From: an uncultured Prevotella sp.
GTDB taxonomy: Bacteria > Bacteroidota > Bacteroidia > Bacteroidales > Bacteroidaceae
DNA length: 34,004 bases
Reading direction: 5' to 3'
Assembly: GCA_937898715.1 (NCBI GenBank)
Contig: CALEKA010000085.1
Span: 1-34,004 of the forward strand
The notes under the pieces were generated by a model. The model was not told where the DNA came from, ran no database searches, and was given only the letters and a program-made list of their open reading frames with translations. The position numbers and the translations under genes were made by a program. Positions 8,378 to 17,000 of the stretch are shown here, piece by piece (within the stretch, counting starts at the first letter, position 1; each line of letters opens with the position of its first letter).

Positions 8378-9205
8378 ATGAATAAGCAACAACTCATCGA
8401 TAACATCCGTGCTAAGCATTCCTTTCTATGTGTTGGCTTGGATACTGACTTGAAGAAGATTCCTCAGCATTTACTCAGCGAGGAAGATCCTATTTTTGCT
8501 TTCAACAAAGCCATCATCGATGCTACAGCTCCCTATTGCGTAGCCTACAAGCCCAATCTCGCATTCTACGAATGTTTCGGATTAAAGGGCTGGAAAGCCT
8601 TTGAAAAGACGGTACGTTATATCAAAGACAACTATCCCGAGCAGTTCATCATAGCCGATGCTAAGCGAGGCGATATCGGGAACACTTCTGCAATGTATGC
8701 ACGCTCATTCTTCGAGGAGATGAATATCGATTCTCTCACCGTGGCTCCTTACATGGGTGAAGATAGTGTGACCCCATTCTTACAGTATGAAGGTAAATGG
8801 GTGATTCTCTTGGCACTGACGAGCAACAAGGGATCGCATGACTTCCAATTGTCAGAAGACAAGAATGGCGAACGTTTGTTTGAAAAAGTACTGCGTCGCT
8901 CTCAAGATTGGGCAGACGATCAGAAAATGATGTACGTGGTAGGTGCCACTCAAGGCCGTCTGTTTGAGGACATTCGCAAGATTGTGCCCAACCATTTTCT
9001 GCTCGTTCCCGGTGTGGGCGCACAAGGAGGTTCTCTTGAAGAAGTGTGCAAATATGGTATGACTTCTGAATGTGGACTCTTAGTAAACTCTTCACGTGGT
9101 ATCATCTATGCTGACTCTTCTGAAAAGTTTGCTGAAGCCGCTGGACAAAAAGCCAAAGAACTGCAGCAGCAGATGCAAAAGCAACTGGCCACTGTAGGAC
9201 TTTAA
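8378..9205 (+). CDS. pyrF: Orotidine 5'-phosphate decarboxylase (type 2)
   Basis: PyrF decarboxylates OMP to UMP, the last step of de novo pyrimidine synthesis. At 275 residues it matches the longer type 2 subfamily found in Bacteroidetes and mycobacteria. The catalytic motif is IADAKRGDIGNTS, with Lys and Asp charge-pair residues. FLCVGLDTDL near the N-terminus and VPGVGAQGG near the C-terminus form the phosphate-binding barrel loops. The open frame extends upstream to 8345, but that region overlaps the 14-bp inverted repeat, and MNKQQLIDNI is the natural start. A strong terminator follows immediately, so the gene ends its transcript. Confidence 0.95.
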   Translation: MNKQQLIDNIRAKHSFLCVGLDTDLKKIPQHLLSEEDPIFAFNKAIIDATAPYCVAYKPNLAFYECFGLKGWKAFEKTVRYIKDNYPEQFIIADAKRGDIGNTSAMYARSFFEEMNIDSLTVAPYMGEDSVTPFLQYEGKWVILLALTSNKGSHDFQLSEDKNGERLFEKVLRRSQDWADDQKMMYVVGATQGRLFEDIRKIVPNHFLLVPGVGAQGGSLEEVCKYGMTSECGLLVNSSRGIIYADSSEKFAEAAGQKAKELQQQMQKQLATVGL

Positions 9206-9235
9206 AGACAGAATCAGCACTTATTCTCATACGAT

Positions 9236-9299
9236 AAAGGCGATTCAGCATTTTTTTCAGCAACGACTCCATCCTTGCTAAGAATGCTGAATGGCCTTT
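9236..9299 (+). terminator. Terminator after pyrF
   Basis: The arms AAAGGCGATTCAGCATT (9236-9252) and 9283-9299 pair over 17 bp with one mismatch, enclosing 30 bases, and are followed by a T-rich run (CTTTATC). It sits 30 bases after pyrF and just before the next start codon at 9315. Confidence 0.75.
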
Positions 9300-9314
9300 C
9301 TTTATCAATAAGAT

Positions 9315-9509
9315 ATGACTCCCAATGAATCGGCTCTCGTGGCTCAAATGCAAGAACTTGATTACAGCCATGGAATGATTGTCACAGCATTACACATCCT
9401 TTCAAATTCAAAAGAACTCTCACGCGACGCATTACTATATCTCATAGAAGAACAGCCATCAGAAGATGTTTTCATAAGATACATATCACAAGCACTCGCA
9501 AGCCATTAA
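9315..9509 (+). CDS. Small conserved-looking hypothetical protein (64 aa)
   Basis: I do not recognise this protein. It is 64 residues, acidic, predicted mostly helical, with no signal peptide or membrane segment and no cysteines. It has sensible composition and codon use, an ATG start, and a stop 23 bases before the SUI1 gene, so the pair is probably co-transcribed. It lies just after the pyrF terminator, so a promoter should be within or right after that hairpin. A role in translation is conceivable only from the neighbour. Confidence 0.6.
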   Translation: MTPNESALVAQMQELDYSHGMIVTALHILSNSKELSRDALLYLIEEQPSEDVFIRYISQALASH

Positions 9510-9532
9510 GCAAAGAGAGACAATATCATACT

Positions 9533-9943
9533 ATGAACGATTGGAAAGACGCACTCAGTGCATTGACAGGCTACACTCCTGATAAGGAGCAAGAATCCAA
9601 AGAAGAAAAGAGTATTTCGGCTAAAAAGAGAAAAGGTGGCATGGTCTATTCCACCAATCCCAACTTTGCGTTTCCCGACGACGAAACAGCCAGCGAGACC
9701 TTACCCAAGAATCAACAAATACTCCGTCTGAGCATGGAACGAGCAGGAAGAGGTGGCAAAACGGTTACCTTAGTACGTGGCTTTGTGGGGACAGACTCTG
9801 ACCTAAAGTCTCTATGCAAGTTGCTCAAGCAGAAGTGTGGTGTAGGAGGCTCGACCAAAGAGGGAGAAATTATCATTCAAGGTGACCATCGCCCAAAACT
9901 TTTGGAAATTCTCAAGAAAGAAGGGTATACACAGACAAAATAA
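9533..9943 (+). CDS. SUI1/eIF1-like translation factor (YciH family)
   Basis: This 136-residue protein ends in a SUI1 domain (about 60-132) with the typical GRGGKTVTLVRGF strand and KCGVGGSTKEGEIIIQGDH loop. The first 55 residues are Lys/Glu-rich and probably flexible. The domain is related to archaeal and eukaryotic eIF1. Bacterial YciH is linked to start-codon fidelity in initiation, though it is not essential in E. coli. It is preceded closely by the 64-residue gene and followed 20 bases later by ubiE. The role in this organism is inferred from family only. Confidence 0.88.
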   Translation: MNDWKDALSALTGYTPDKEQESKEEKSISAKKRKGGMVYSTNPNFAFPDDETASETLPKNQQILRLSMERAGRGGKTVTLVRGFVGTDSDLKSLCKLLKQKCGVGGSTKEGEIIIQGDHRPKLLEILKKEGYTQTK

Positions 9944-9963
9944 GCATTAATTTTGCCACCAAT

Positions 9964-10701
9964 ATGACCTATAAACAAGAAAATATAAAACCATACAATA
10001 GCGATGAGGGCAAGGGAAAGCAAGTAGAACGAATGTTCGACAGCATAGCTCATTCCTATGATTTGCTCAACCATGCACTTTCGTTCGGCATAGATAAAAG
10101 GTGGAGAAAGGCAGCTATAGACTCCCTTCGCCCTTACCATCCCCAAAAGATACTCGATGTAGCAACAGGAACGGGAGACTTTGCAATCCTTGCCGCTCGA
10201 GAACTGCATCCACAAAAGCTCCTGGGCGTTGACCTCTCCGAGGGGATGATGAATGTGGGACGAGAGAAAGTAAAAGAGGCACAACTTGATGCAACCATAC
10301 AATTTCAAAAGGAAGATTGTATGAACCTCAGTCTGCCATCCGACAGCTTCGATGCTGTAATGGTGGCATATGGCATAAGAAACTTTGAAGACCTCGACAA
10401 AGGACTCCAAGAAATGAATCGAGTAATGCGTTCTGGTGGCCGACTCGTCATCATAGAGCTAACTTCGCCCAACCGATTCCCCATGAAGCAACTCTTCTGG
10501 CTATACTCTCACGTGTTCATGCCCACATTTGGCAAACTAATTTCACGAGATAACAAAGCCTATGCTTACTTACCAGCCACGATGGAAGCATTTCCACAAG
10601 GTGAAGTAATGAAAGAGATTCTGCAAAAGGCTGGATTTAAAGACGTCAGATTCAAGCGCTTCACATTCGGGCTTAGCACACTCTACACGGCAAGCAAATA
10701 G
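9964..10701 (+). CDS. ubiE: Demethylmenaquinone methyltransferase
   Basis: UbiE/MenG methylates demethylmenaquinone to menaquinone using S-adenosylmethionine. Bacteroidales use menaquinone, so MenG is the likely role. The 245-residue length is normal. The N-terminus holds VERMFDSIAHSYDLLNHALSFG, the SAM-binding motif I is ILDVATGTGDFAI (about 59-71), and VMVAYGIRNFEDL and RVMRSGGRLVIIELTSP follow. It starts 20 bases after the SUI1 gene. A TAATTTTG -7-like box lies at 9948-9955, only 8 bases before the ATG and without a clear -33 box, so a promoter there is doubtful. fmt follows after 67 bases. Confidence 0.95.
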   Translation: MTYKQENIKPYNSDEGKGKQVERMFDSIAHSYDLLNHALSFGIDKRWRKAAIDSLRPYHPQKILDVATGTGDFAILAARELHPQKLLGVDLSEGMMNVGREKVKEAQLDATIQFQKEDCMNLSLPSDSFDAVMVAYGIRNFEDLDKGLQEMNRVMRSGGRLVIIELTSPNRFPMKQLFWLYSHVFMPTFGKLISRDNKAYAYLPATMEAFPQGEVMKEILQKAGFKDVRFKRFTFGLSTLYTASK

Positions 10702-10768
10702 CAGCATCACGAATGCGTGCCCTAGCAGCTTTGCTAACACACTTTCTCATCCATTCAAACAGACAATT

Positions 10769-11737
10769 ATGACAAAAGAAGAACTTCGCATTGTATATAT
10801 GGGTACTCCCGACTTTGCCGTAGAACCCTTGCAAAAACTGTATGAAGGTGGCTACAACATCGTGGGAGTCATCACCATGCCCGACAAACCCATCGGTCGT
10901 CATCAAAACGAACTTTCAGCATCACCCGTCAAGAAGTATGCTGTAGAACATGGGCTTCGTGTGTTACAACCCGCCAAGTTGAAAGATCCCGACTTCGTAG
11001 AAGAACTACGTTCACTTCAAGCCGACCTACAGATAGTAGTAGCCTTCCGCATGCTTCCCGAAATTGTTTGGAATATGCCAAGACTGGGTACATTTAATCT
11101 GCATGCCGCTCTTCTACCTCAATATAGAGGAGCAGCTCCCATTAATTGGGCCATTATCAATGGCGATACAGAAACAGGTATCACAACATTCTTCCTCGAT
11201 CACGACATCGATACAGGCAGTGTGATTCAGCGTGTTCCTGTACCCATTCTTGATACCGACAACGTAGAGGATGTCCACGACAAACTAATGCACTTGGGCG
11301 GAGACCTGGTGATAGAAACAGTGAACAATATCATCGCAGGCACAGTAAAGCCCATTCCGCAATCAGAGATTCAGACCGAAGGTCCCCTACGCCCTGCGCC
11401 CAAAATATTCAAGGAAACATGCCGCATTGACTGGAACAAAAGCGTAAAACAAACTTACGATTTCATACGTGGTCTATCCCCCTACCCTGCTTCTTGGACA
11501 GAACTGGAACACGATGGCAAGACTTCAGTCATGAAGATCTATGCGAGCCAGAAAGAATTCTGCCAAACAAATGAGCCTATAGGAACCATCTTGACTGACG
11601 GCAAGAACTATATGAAAGTGGCACAAAAAGATGGTTATCAAAATCTCATAACCATCCAACTTGCAGGGAAAAGGCGCATGCAAGTGGCCGAGTTCCTTCG
11701 TGGCTTCCATCCACAAGGCAGCATACAAGTAAAATAG
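10769..11737 (+). CDS. fmt: Methionyl-tRNA formyltransferase
   Basis: Fmt formylates initiator Met-tRNA with 10-formyltetrahydrofolate. The 322-residue length is typical. The N-terminal Rossmann-type domain begins RIVYMGTPDFAV; the catalytic region carries FNLHAALLPQYRGAAPI, and the conserved Asp sits in DHDIDTG. The C-terminal tRNA-binding domain covers about 210-322. It sits 67 bases after ubiE in the same direction. Elsewhere fmt often neighbours def, which is not present here. Its proximity to the SUI1-like factor gives a loose translation-initiation theme. Confidence 0.96.
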   Translation: MTKEELRIVYMGTPDFAVEPLQKLYEGGYNIVGVITMPDKPIGRHQNELSASPVKKYAVEHGLRVLQPAKLKDPDFVEELRSLQADLQIVVAFRMLPEIVWNMPRLGTFNLHAALLPQYRGAAPINWAIINGDTETGITTFFLDHDIDTGSVIQRVPVPILDTDNVEDVHDKLMHLGGDLVIETVNNIIAGTVKPIPQSEIQTEGPLRPAPKIFKETCRIDWNKSVKQTYDFIRGLSPYPASWTELEHDGKTSVMKIYASQKEFCQTNEPIGTILTDGKNYMKVAQKDGYQNLITIQLAGKRRMQVAEFLRGFHPQGSIQVK

Positions 11738-11778
11738 GGCAAATAAAGTATTTCCGAAAGCAAAAAACACGTTTTCCG

Positions 11779-11810
11779 TTTGCACCTTCATAAAAGAAAA
11801 CGTAACTTTG
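11779..11810 (+). promoter_or_regulatory. Promoter of the NifU-like/GGGtGRT operon
   Basis: The -33 box TTTG (11779-11782), a 20-base spacer and -7 box TAACTTTG (11803-11810) match the Bacteroidetes consensus. A perfect 8-bp inverted repeat, ACGTTTTC (11769-11776) and GAAAACGT (11796-11803), brackets the -33 box, as in the purB promoter. The leader to the ATG is about 50 bases. Confidence 0.8.
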
Positions 11811-11863
11811 CAGCAAGTAACGACAAGAAAAGTATTCTATTTAAAAATACCAAATTTCACAAC

Positions 11864-12565
11864 ATGGAATATTCACACGAAGTACAGAACATGTGTTGCG
11901 TAGCTAAAGGCCCCAACCATGGTCCCGCTCCTATCCCCGAAGAAGGCAAGTGGGTACAAGCAAAGGAAATCAAGGACATCTCAGGTCTTACTCACGGTGT
12001 GGGTTGGTGTGCTCCTCAGCAGGGAGCCTGCAAGCTTACTCTCAACGTAAAGGAAGGCGTTATCGAAGAGTGCTTGGTTGAGACCATCGGTTGCTCTGGT
12101 ATGACTCACTCAGCCGCTATGGCAAGTGAAATCCTTCCGGGCAAGACTATCCTCGAAGCACTCAACACTGACCTCGTATGCGATGCAATCAACACTGCAA
12201 TGCGCGAGCTCTTCCTTCAGATTGTATACGGACGTACTCAGAGCGCCTTCTCAGAAGGTGGCCTCGTAGTAGGTGCTGGCCTCGAGGACCTCGGTAAGGG
12301 CCTTATTAGCCAGATGGGTACACTCTATGGTACCAAGCTCAAGGGTACTCGTTACCTCCAGCTCACCGAAGGCTACATCACTAAGATGTACCTCGACAAG
12401 GACGATCAGGTGATTGGCTACGAATTTGTTCACATGGGCAAGTTCATGGACGCTATCAAGAAAGGCGTTGATGCCAACGAAGCTCTCAAGAGCGTGACTG
12501 GCCACTATGGTCGCACCACTGCTGAGCAGGGCGCAGTTAAATCTATTGACCCACGTAAAGATTAA
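11864..12565 (+). CDS. NifU-like iron-sulfur scaffold-type protein, partner of the GGGtGRT protein
   Basis: This 233-residue protein resembles the NifU/IscU N-terminal scaffold fold. Candidate cluster-ligand cysteines appear as CC near residue 11, in the CAPQQGACKL segment, and in ETIGCSGMTHS. Unlike canonical IscU it has a longer C-terminal half (TLYGTKLKGTRYLQL, YEFVHMGKFMDAIKKG). It is encoded directly before a GGGtGRT-family gene, a pairing seen in Bacteroidetes and Clostridia and annotated only as uncharacterised. The open frame extends to 11780, but that runs through the promoter; MEYSHEVQNMCC at 11864 is the real start. Codon use is strongly biased, suggesting high expression. Its function is not established. 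Confidence 0.82.
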   Translation: MEYSHEVQNMCCVAKGPNHGPAPIPEEGKWVQAKEIKDISGLTHGVGWCAPQQGACKLTLNVKEGVIEECLVETIGCSGMTHSAAMASEILPGKTILEALNTDLVCDAINTAMRELFLQIVYGRTQSAFSEGGLVVGAGLEDLGKGLISQMGTLYGTKLKGTRYLQLTEGYITKMYLDKDDQVIGYEFVHMGKFMDAIKKGVDANEALKSVTGHYGRTTAEQGAVKSIDPRKD

Positions 12566-12570
12566 GGAGG
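12564..12570 (+). promoter_or_regulatory. Unusually strong Shine-Dalgarno for the GGGtGRT gene
   Basis: AAGGAGG overlaps the stop codon of the upstream gene and lies 9 bases before the ATG at 12580. Bacteroidetes genes usually lack strong Shine-Dalgarno sequences, and most genes in this window have none, so this one stands out and fits high translation. Confidence 0.7.
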
Positions 12571-12579
12571 AACACAAAA

Positions 12580-13599
12580 ATGATTAGAGAAGTAAAGTTT
12601 GAAAGCCAGGACCGTCGCATGAAGCAGATTCTTGCTGCTCTCAATAAGCACGGTATCAAAGACATCGAAGAGGCTAACCAGATTTGCGAATCTTACGGCA
12701 TTGATCCTTACATGGAGTGCGAAAGCACACAGATGATCTGCTTCGAGAACGCTAAATGGGCTTACGTAGTAGGTACTGCCATCGCACTGAAAGAAAAAGC
12801 AAAAGACGCTGTTGAAGCTGCTGAATACATTGGTGAAGGTTTGCAGGCATTCTGCATCCCCGGTTCTGTAGCCGATGATCGTAAAGTAGGTATCGGCCAT
12901 GGCCGACTCGCTGCTCGTCTTCTCTCTCCTGAGACAAAGTGCTTCGCTTTCCTCGCAGGTCACGAGAGCTTCGCAGCCGCTGAAGGTGCTATCAAGATTG
13001 CTCAGATGGCCAACCAGAGTCGTCCCGCAGACAAGCCCCTCCGTTGCATCCTCAATGGTCTTGGTAAGGACGCTGCCATGATTATCAGCCGTATCAACGG
13101 ATTTACTTACGTACAGACTAAGTTCGACTATTACACTGGCGAGCTTAAGGTCGTAAAGGAAACAGCTTATAGCGATGGACCTCGTGCTAAAGTAAACTGC
13201 TATGGTGCTGACGACGTACGCGAAGGTGTAGCTATCATGTGGAAGGAAGACGTAGACGTTTCTATCACAGGTAACTCTACTAACCCTACTCGCTTCCAGC
13301 ACCCCGTTGCAGGTACATACAAGAAGGAACGTGTACTCGCTGGTAAGCCCTACTTCAGTGTAGCTTCTGGTGGTGGTACGGGTCGTACACTTCACCCCGA
13401 TAATATGGCTGCTGGTCCTGCTTCTTATGGTATGACCGACACAATGGGTCGTATGCACTCTGACGCTCAGTTCGCAGGTTCTTCTTCAGTTCCTGCTCAC
13501 GTTGAGATGATGGGCTTCCTCGGTATTGGTAACAACCCGATGGTAGGTTGCTCTGTAGCATGCGCAGTAAAGGCTGACCTCGCTCTCAACAAGAAGTAA
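12580..13599 (+). CDS. GGGtGRT-family protein
   Basis: This 339-residue protein carries the family-naming motif GGGTGRT in VASGGGTGRTLHPDN (about residue 265). A glycine-rich C-terminus follows, including FLGIGNNPMVGCSVACAV. It is soluble-looking, with no signal peptide or transmembrane run, and several Cys residues (CESYGIDPYMECES, CFLAGHE-like regions). It is translationally close to the NifU-like gene (14-base gap, strong Shine-Dalgarno). Codon usage is highly biased, so the product is probably abundant. The family occurs in anaerobes and has no defined biochemical role. A function linked to an iron-sulfur protein is inferred from the pairing only. A terminator follows at 13631. Confidence 0.88.
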   Translation: MIREVKFESQDRRMKQILAALNKHGIKDIEEANQICESYGIDPYMECESTQMICFENAKWAYVVGTAIALKEKAKDAVEAAEYIGEGLQAFCIPGSVADDRKVGIGHGRLAARLLSPETKCFAFLAGHESFAAAEGAIKIAQMANQSRPADKPLRCILNGLGKDAAMIISRINGFTYVQTKFDYYTGELKVVKETAYSDGPRAKVNCYGADDVREGVAIMWKEDVDVSITGNSTNPTRFQHPVAGTYKKERVLAGKPYFSVASGGGTGRTLHPDNMAAGPASYGMTDTMGRMHSDAQFAGSSSVPAHVEMMGFLGIGNNPMVGCSVACAVKADLALNKK

Positions 13600-13630
13600 T
13601 TATCTATTTTTCAGATATTTATATAGATTT

Positions 13631-13668
13631 ATCCTCCATAGTCCTTTGTTGTGATTATGGAGGATTTT
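13631..13668 (+). terminator. Terminator of the GGGtGRT operon
   Basis: A perfect 10-bp inverted repeat ATCCTCCATA (13631-13640) pairs with 13656-13665 across 15 bases and runs into TTTTAT. It begins 31 bases after the stop codon. Confidence 0.8.
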
Positions 13669-13707
13669 ATATTACGTTTTCCACAAGCATCTCTAACAGA
13701 TTCTTAC

Positions 13708-13928
13708 GATATACCATGACGGAATAAAGACTGTTCGATATATCATAATAGGTAGACGTTGCCTTGCATTTGAAATGCGTAATACCACTTTTTTTTGAAG
13801 TGACATAATGGGAAAGTGCCTAAGTCCTTATACATAAGGTGCGTTTCTTGAAACAGACTTTTCATAATAAAACTATGAAAAGCACTGCGGGGATACGCTT
13901 CTTGGAGGCACAATCGTCCCCCAAGAAG
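13708..13928. other. Cluster of consecutive small hairpins in the convergent gap
   Basis: Between the terminator and the PLD-helicase stop codon lie many short inverted repeats in close succession. They are GCATT-TGA-AATGC (13766-13778), CACTT/AAGTG (13786-13802), CCTTA-TACA-TAAGG (13826-13839), GTTTCTTGAAAC (13843-13854), a 9-bp CTTTTCATA/TATGAAAAG (13858-13882), and an 8-bp CTTCTTGG/CCAAGAAG (13898-13928). A GATATA/TATATC pair lies at 13708-13744. It could be a structured RNA, a terminator cluster for the leftward helicase gene, or repeat debris. Confidence 0.5.
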
Positions 13929-13991
13929 TATGCCAAGGAATTAGCACGTGACAATCCCTCCAAAATATCCTACGCAGAGTCACTGCGATAA
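13875..13991 (+). CDS. Possible 38-residue small ORF
   Basis: An ATG inside the right arm of a hairpin opens a 38-residue frame of reasonable composition (MKSTAGIRFLEAQSSPKKY and onward), basic overall and soluble-looking. There is no ribosome binding site and no recognisable family. It overlaps the 8-bp hairpin at 13898-13928 and ends 12 bases before the stop codon of the opposing helicase gene. It may be chance or a remnant of a lost gene. Confidence 0.2.
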   Translation: MKSTAGIRFLEAQSSPKKYAKELARDNPSKISYAESLR

Positions 13992-14003
13992 GCGTAAGAG
14001 AAA

Positions 14004-17000
14004 TTAGATAGCTTTCGCCGATTCAAGGATGAATGCGGGAATAGACTGCTGCATGTCCCATACGACGTTCATAGGGCATTCACCATGACTGCTATTGTAA
14101 TTCATGAATCCAAGGCAGTAATAAGCATTGGTTAATCCATATTCATCTTGTTTGCTATCGCGCACGAAGAGCAAGTATTTCCACCCATTCGTGAGTTGTT
14201 CTGTGATACGGCGACCCTCCACACTATTGCGACGCACCTTATTCATCGATTGCCAATGAAACTGGTTAGGTGAGATAGCATAATCTTCGTAAAGCGTACT
14301 GGGGGAGTATTCCTTATCAGACTTATTGAGTGTTACGAAGACCATGGCAAACTTTCGTTCAGCATTGTACTGAGTGCCGAATACTTGCCATCTGCCCAAT
14401 TTATTCTCTAAGAGCAGATGAATCTCGTCAGCACTATAACATCCGTAGAGTTCTATTTCTGCTTCATCATCGAGTTTGAGCCATTGAGTGGTTTGACTCA
14501 ATTGGGATAGACGAAGAGATGCCATGAAGCGGAGTTCGTCCATAAACCACAATTGTTGAGAGAGACTACTTACAGCATCTTCCATGCTGAAAAATGACTG
14601 ATCATACACCCTATTGACTTTCTCTATGGGATCCATCCAAATGGTGTAATAGAACAATTGTAGGAATTTGGCATCTCGCGCAGAAGCCGAAGCAGGATGC
14701 TTCATTCCATTGGCTATTAGACTTTCGATATAGGATAGATAGGCATAACTGTTGGTATGATATAATCTGGAAAGTCCTCCCTCAAGCAGTTTCGTGTATT
14801 TACTTGCAGCATCAAAGCCATCGACGTTGAAGCCTGATTGCACTTTAAGACGCGCCCAAGAACCTGGAGTTTTGTAAACATGACGCCAATCCAGATCGAA
14901 GTTGTTGATAAAGTTTTCGTACGTAAGACTCTGCCCAGTGTTTTGCGTAAAGAACCGACACTCCCTCCTAAGGCGCGAGAGGTTGAATACGGCTTCGTGA
15001 ATATTCTTCAAGATAAATTCTTGTGCTTGCCTCTCCATAGTAATAGAGCAGCCACGCGGTAGGAAAGTGAAGCCATTCTTTATTTCTTTTTCGATACTAC
15101 TTGAGCCCCGTCCCACAAGTGCACGGAATCTGCTTTCGTAATTATACGACTGATTGGCTTGAGCCACAAAGTCAAGCACTGTAAGACATGTCTTTCCATC
15201 ACTCAAACGAAGTCCACGTCCTAACTGCTGAAGGAATATGGTAAGCGATTCCGTTGGACGCAGAAATAGTATGGTATCGATTTCAGGAATGTCTATACCC
15301 TCGTTAAGGATATCCGCTACACACAGGTAATTAATCTCTCCACGAGACAACATCTCGGAAGCGTGACCCACATCTGTCGAACTTTGTGATGTAAGAGAGA
15401 GGGCTTTGTATCCATTTTCACTCAACATGCGTTCCATATATTCGGCATGTTCAATGCTGCAACAGAAGCATACAGCCTTGCAGTCATGAGGATCTGTCAC
15501 GTAGTTGTCGAGTGCTCGCTGTATGATGGCAAAACGCTGCACATTTCCATTGTATGCTCGGTTGAGCTGAGCCGTGTCGTATTTATCTCCTTTGCATGCC
15601 ATTCTGCTTAAGTCTACGCTATCATCTGTCACGCAGAAGTAATCGAATGGTGAAAGAAGTTGCTGATTCAGAGCCTCCTGCAGGCGGATCTCTGCTGCAA
15701 ATCGGTTGTTGAAATCGGGAATGATTTCCTTACCATCCATTCGCTCAGGAGTGGCAGTAAGTCCGAGGAATATTTTAGGTTCGAATCTTTTAAACAGCTC
15801 ACGATAACTGCCAGCTGCGCTGTGATGTACCTCGTCTATTACTACATAATCATAATATTGGCGCCCCATCTGAGCAAAAGTGTCCCAATTATTGTTGAGT
15901 GTTTGGATAGTAATGAATAAGTGATTTAGATTGCTACGGAATCCAGGCGAAATCCTTCCTGTCCATATTTCACCAAAGTTGCTATCCACCATTACCGATC
16001 GAAAAGTCTGTCGCGCTTGTTTCAGGATTTTCTCTCGATGCACTACAAAGAGCAATCGAGCCATACGACCATGCTCTTTCTGAAACTTCGCGTTGAAATC
16101 TTTGAAATCGAATGCACTGATAGCCGTCTTTCCCGTACCGGTAGCAGCAATGATAAGATTTTTGTAACTGTGCACGATCTCACGCTCATATTGCAGTTTT
16201 TCGAGTACTTTGATTTGATGCGTTTTGCGAATAAAGCGCGTCAGATATTCCGCTTCATCCTGAGCGTTATTAGGATCTCTGTGCCTTTCATCCCAGATAG
16301 CCTCTTCAAATCTATCGAGTGCTTCTTGCGAGTCGAGCGGTTCGAAGTCATCGCTATTCCAATAGCTGTCAAAAGTAGCCTTTGTCTTATTAATGATATG
16401 TGGATTCTCCACGCTTGTCACGCGCATGTTCCATTCAAGGCCTTTTGTCAGAGCCGAGCGACTCATATTGCTCGACCCTATATAAGCCGTATCAAAACTA
16501 CTTTTGCGAGTGAATATATAAGCTTTTGCATGCAGTCGTTCTTGACGAGTATTGAATGATGCACGTATTTCGACATGCCCCATTTCTCTCAATTTATAGA
16601 GCATTCTTATGGCCTTTGGGTCAGTAGCACCTATATATGTAGTGGTCATTACGCGCAGACGCGTATCGGGACGCTTTGCAAAATCCTTCAGATCATCAAT
16701 AAGTAGGCGCAGTCCCTCAAACTTAATAAAGGATACGACAAGGTCTATCTCGTCTGCGGTCTGAATGTCACGACGTACCTCATCGTCCATTGAGAGGTCG
16801 TTACCTCCCGTGAATAGGCTACTCACTCTATAGCCGCTTATGGGGTGGCACTTAGTCTTTGCATCTACTTGTTCCCTTGTAAGCCCCACCTTGCTATATA
16901 TGCCACGTAGGAACTTCTGCTTTCCTTCTTCACTCAGTTCCTCCGATTTCGTCTCAATGCCTTCAGCGTTCCACTCCTTCTCTATAAACCGCAAGATGCG

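Noticed and set aside
9948..9955. TAATTTTG as a ubiE promoter
   Set aside because: It is only 8 bases before the ATG and has no -33 box, so the operon reading is more likely.
9877..10410. 177-residue open frame antisense to ubiE
   Set aside because: It spans the SUI1 end and ubiE start, which are both clear family members on the other strand.
12562..13458. 298-residue open frame antisense to the GGGtGRT gene
   Set aside because: It is a shadow of a strongly codon-biased gene; its Ser/Thr/Val-rich composition is that of a mirrored frame, with no promoter or family match.
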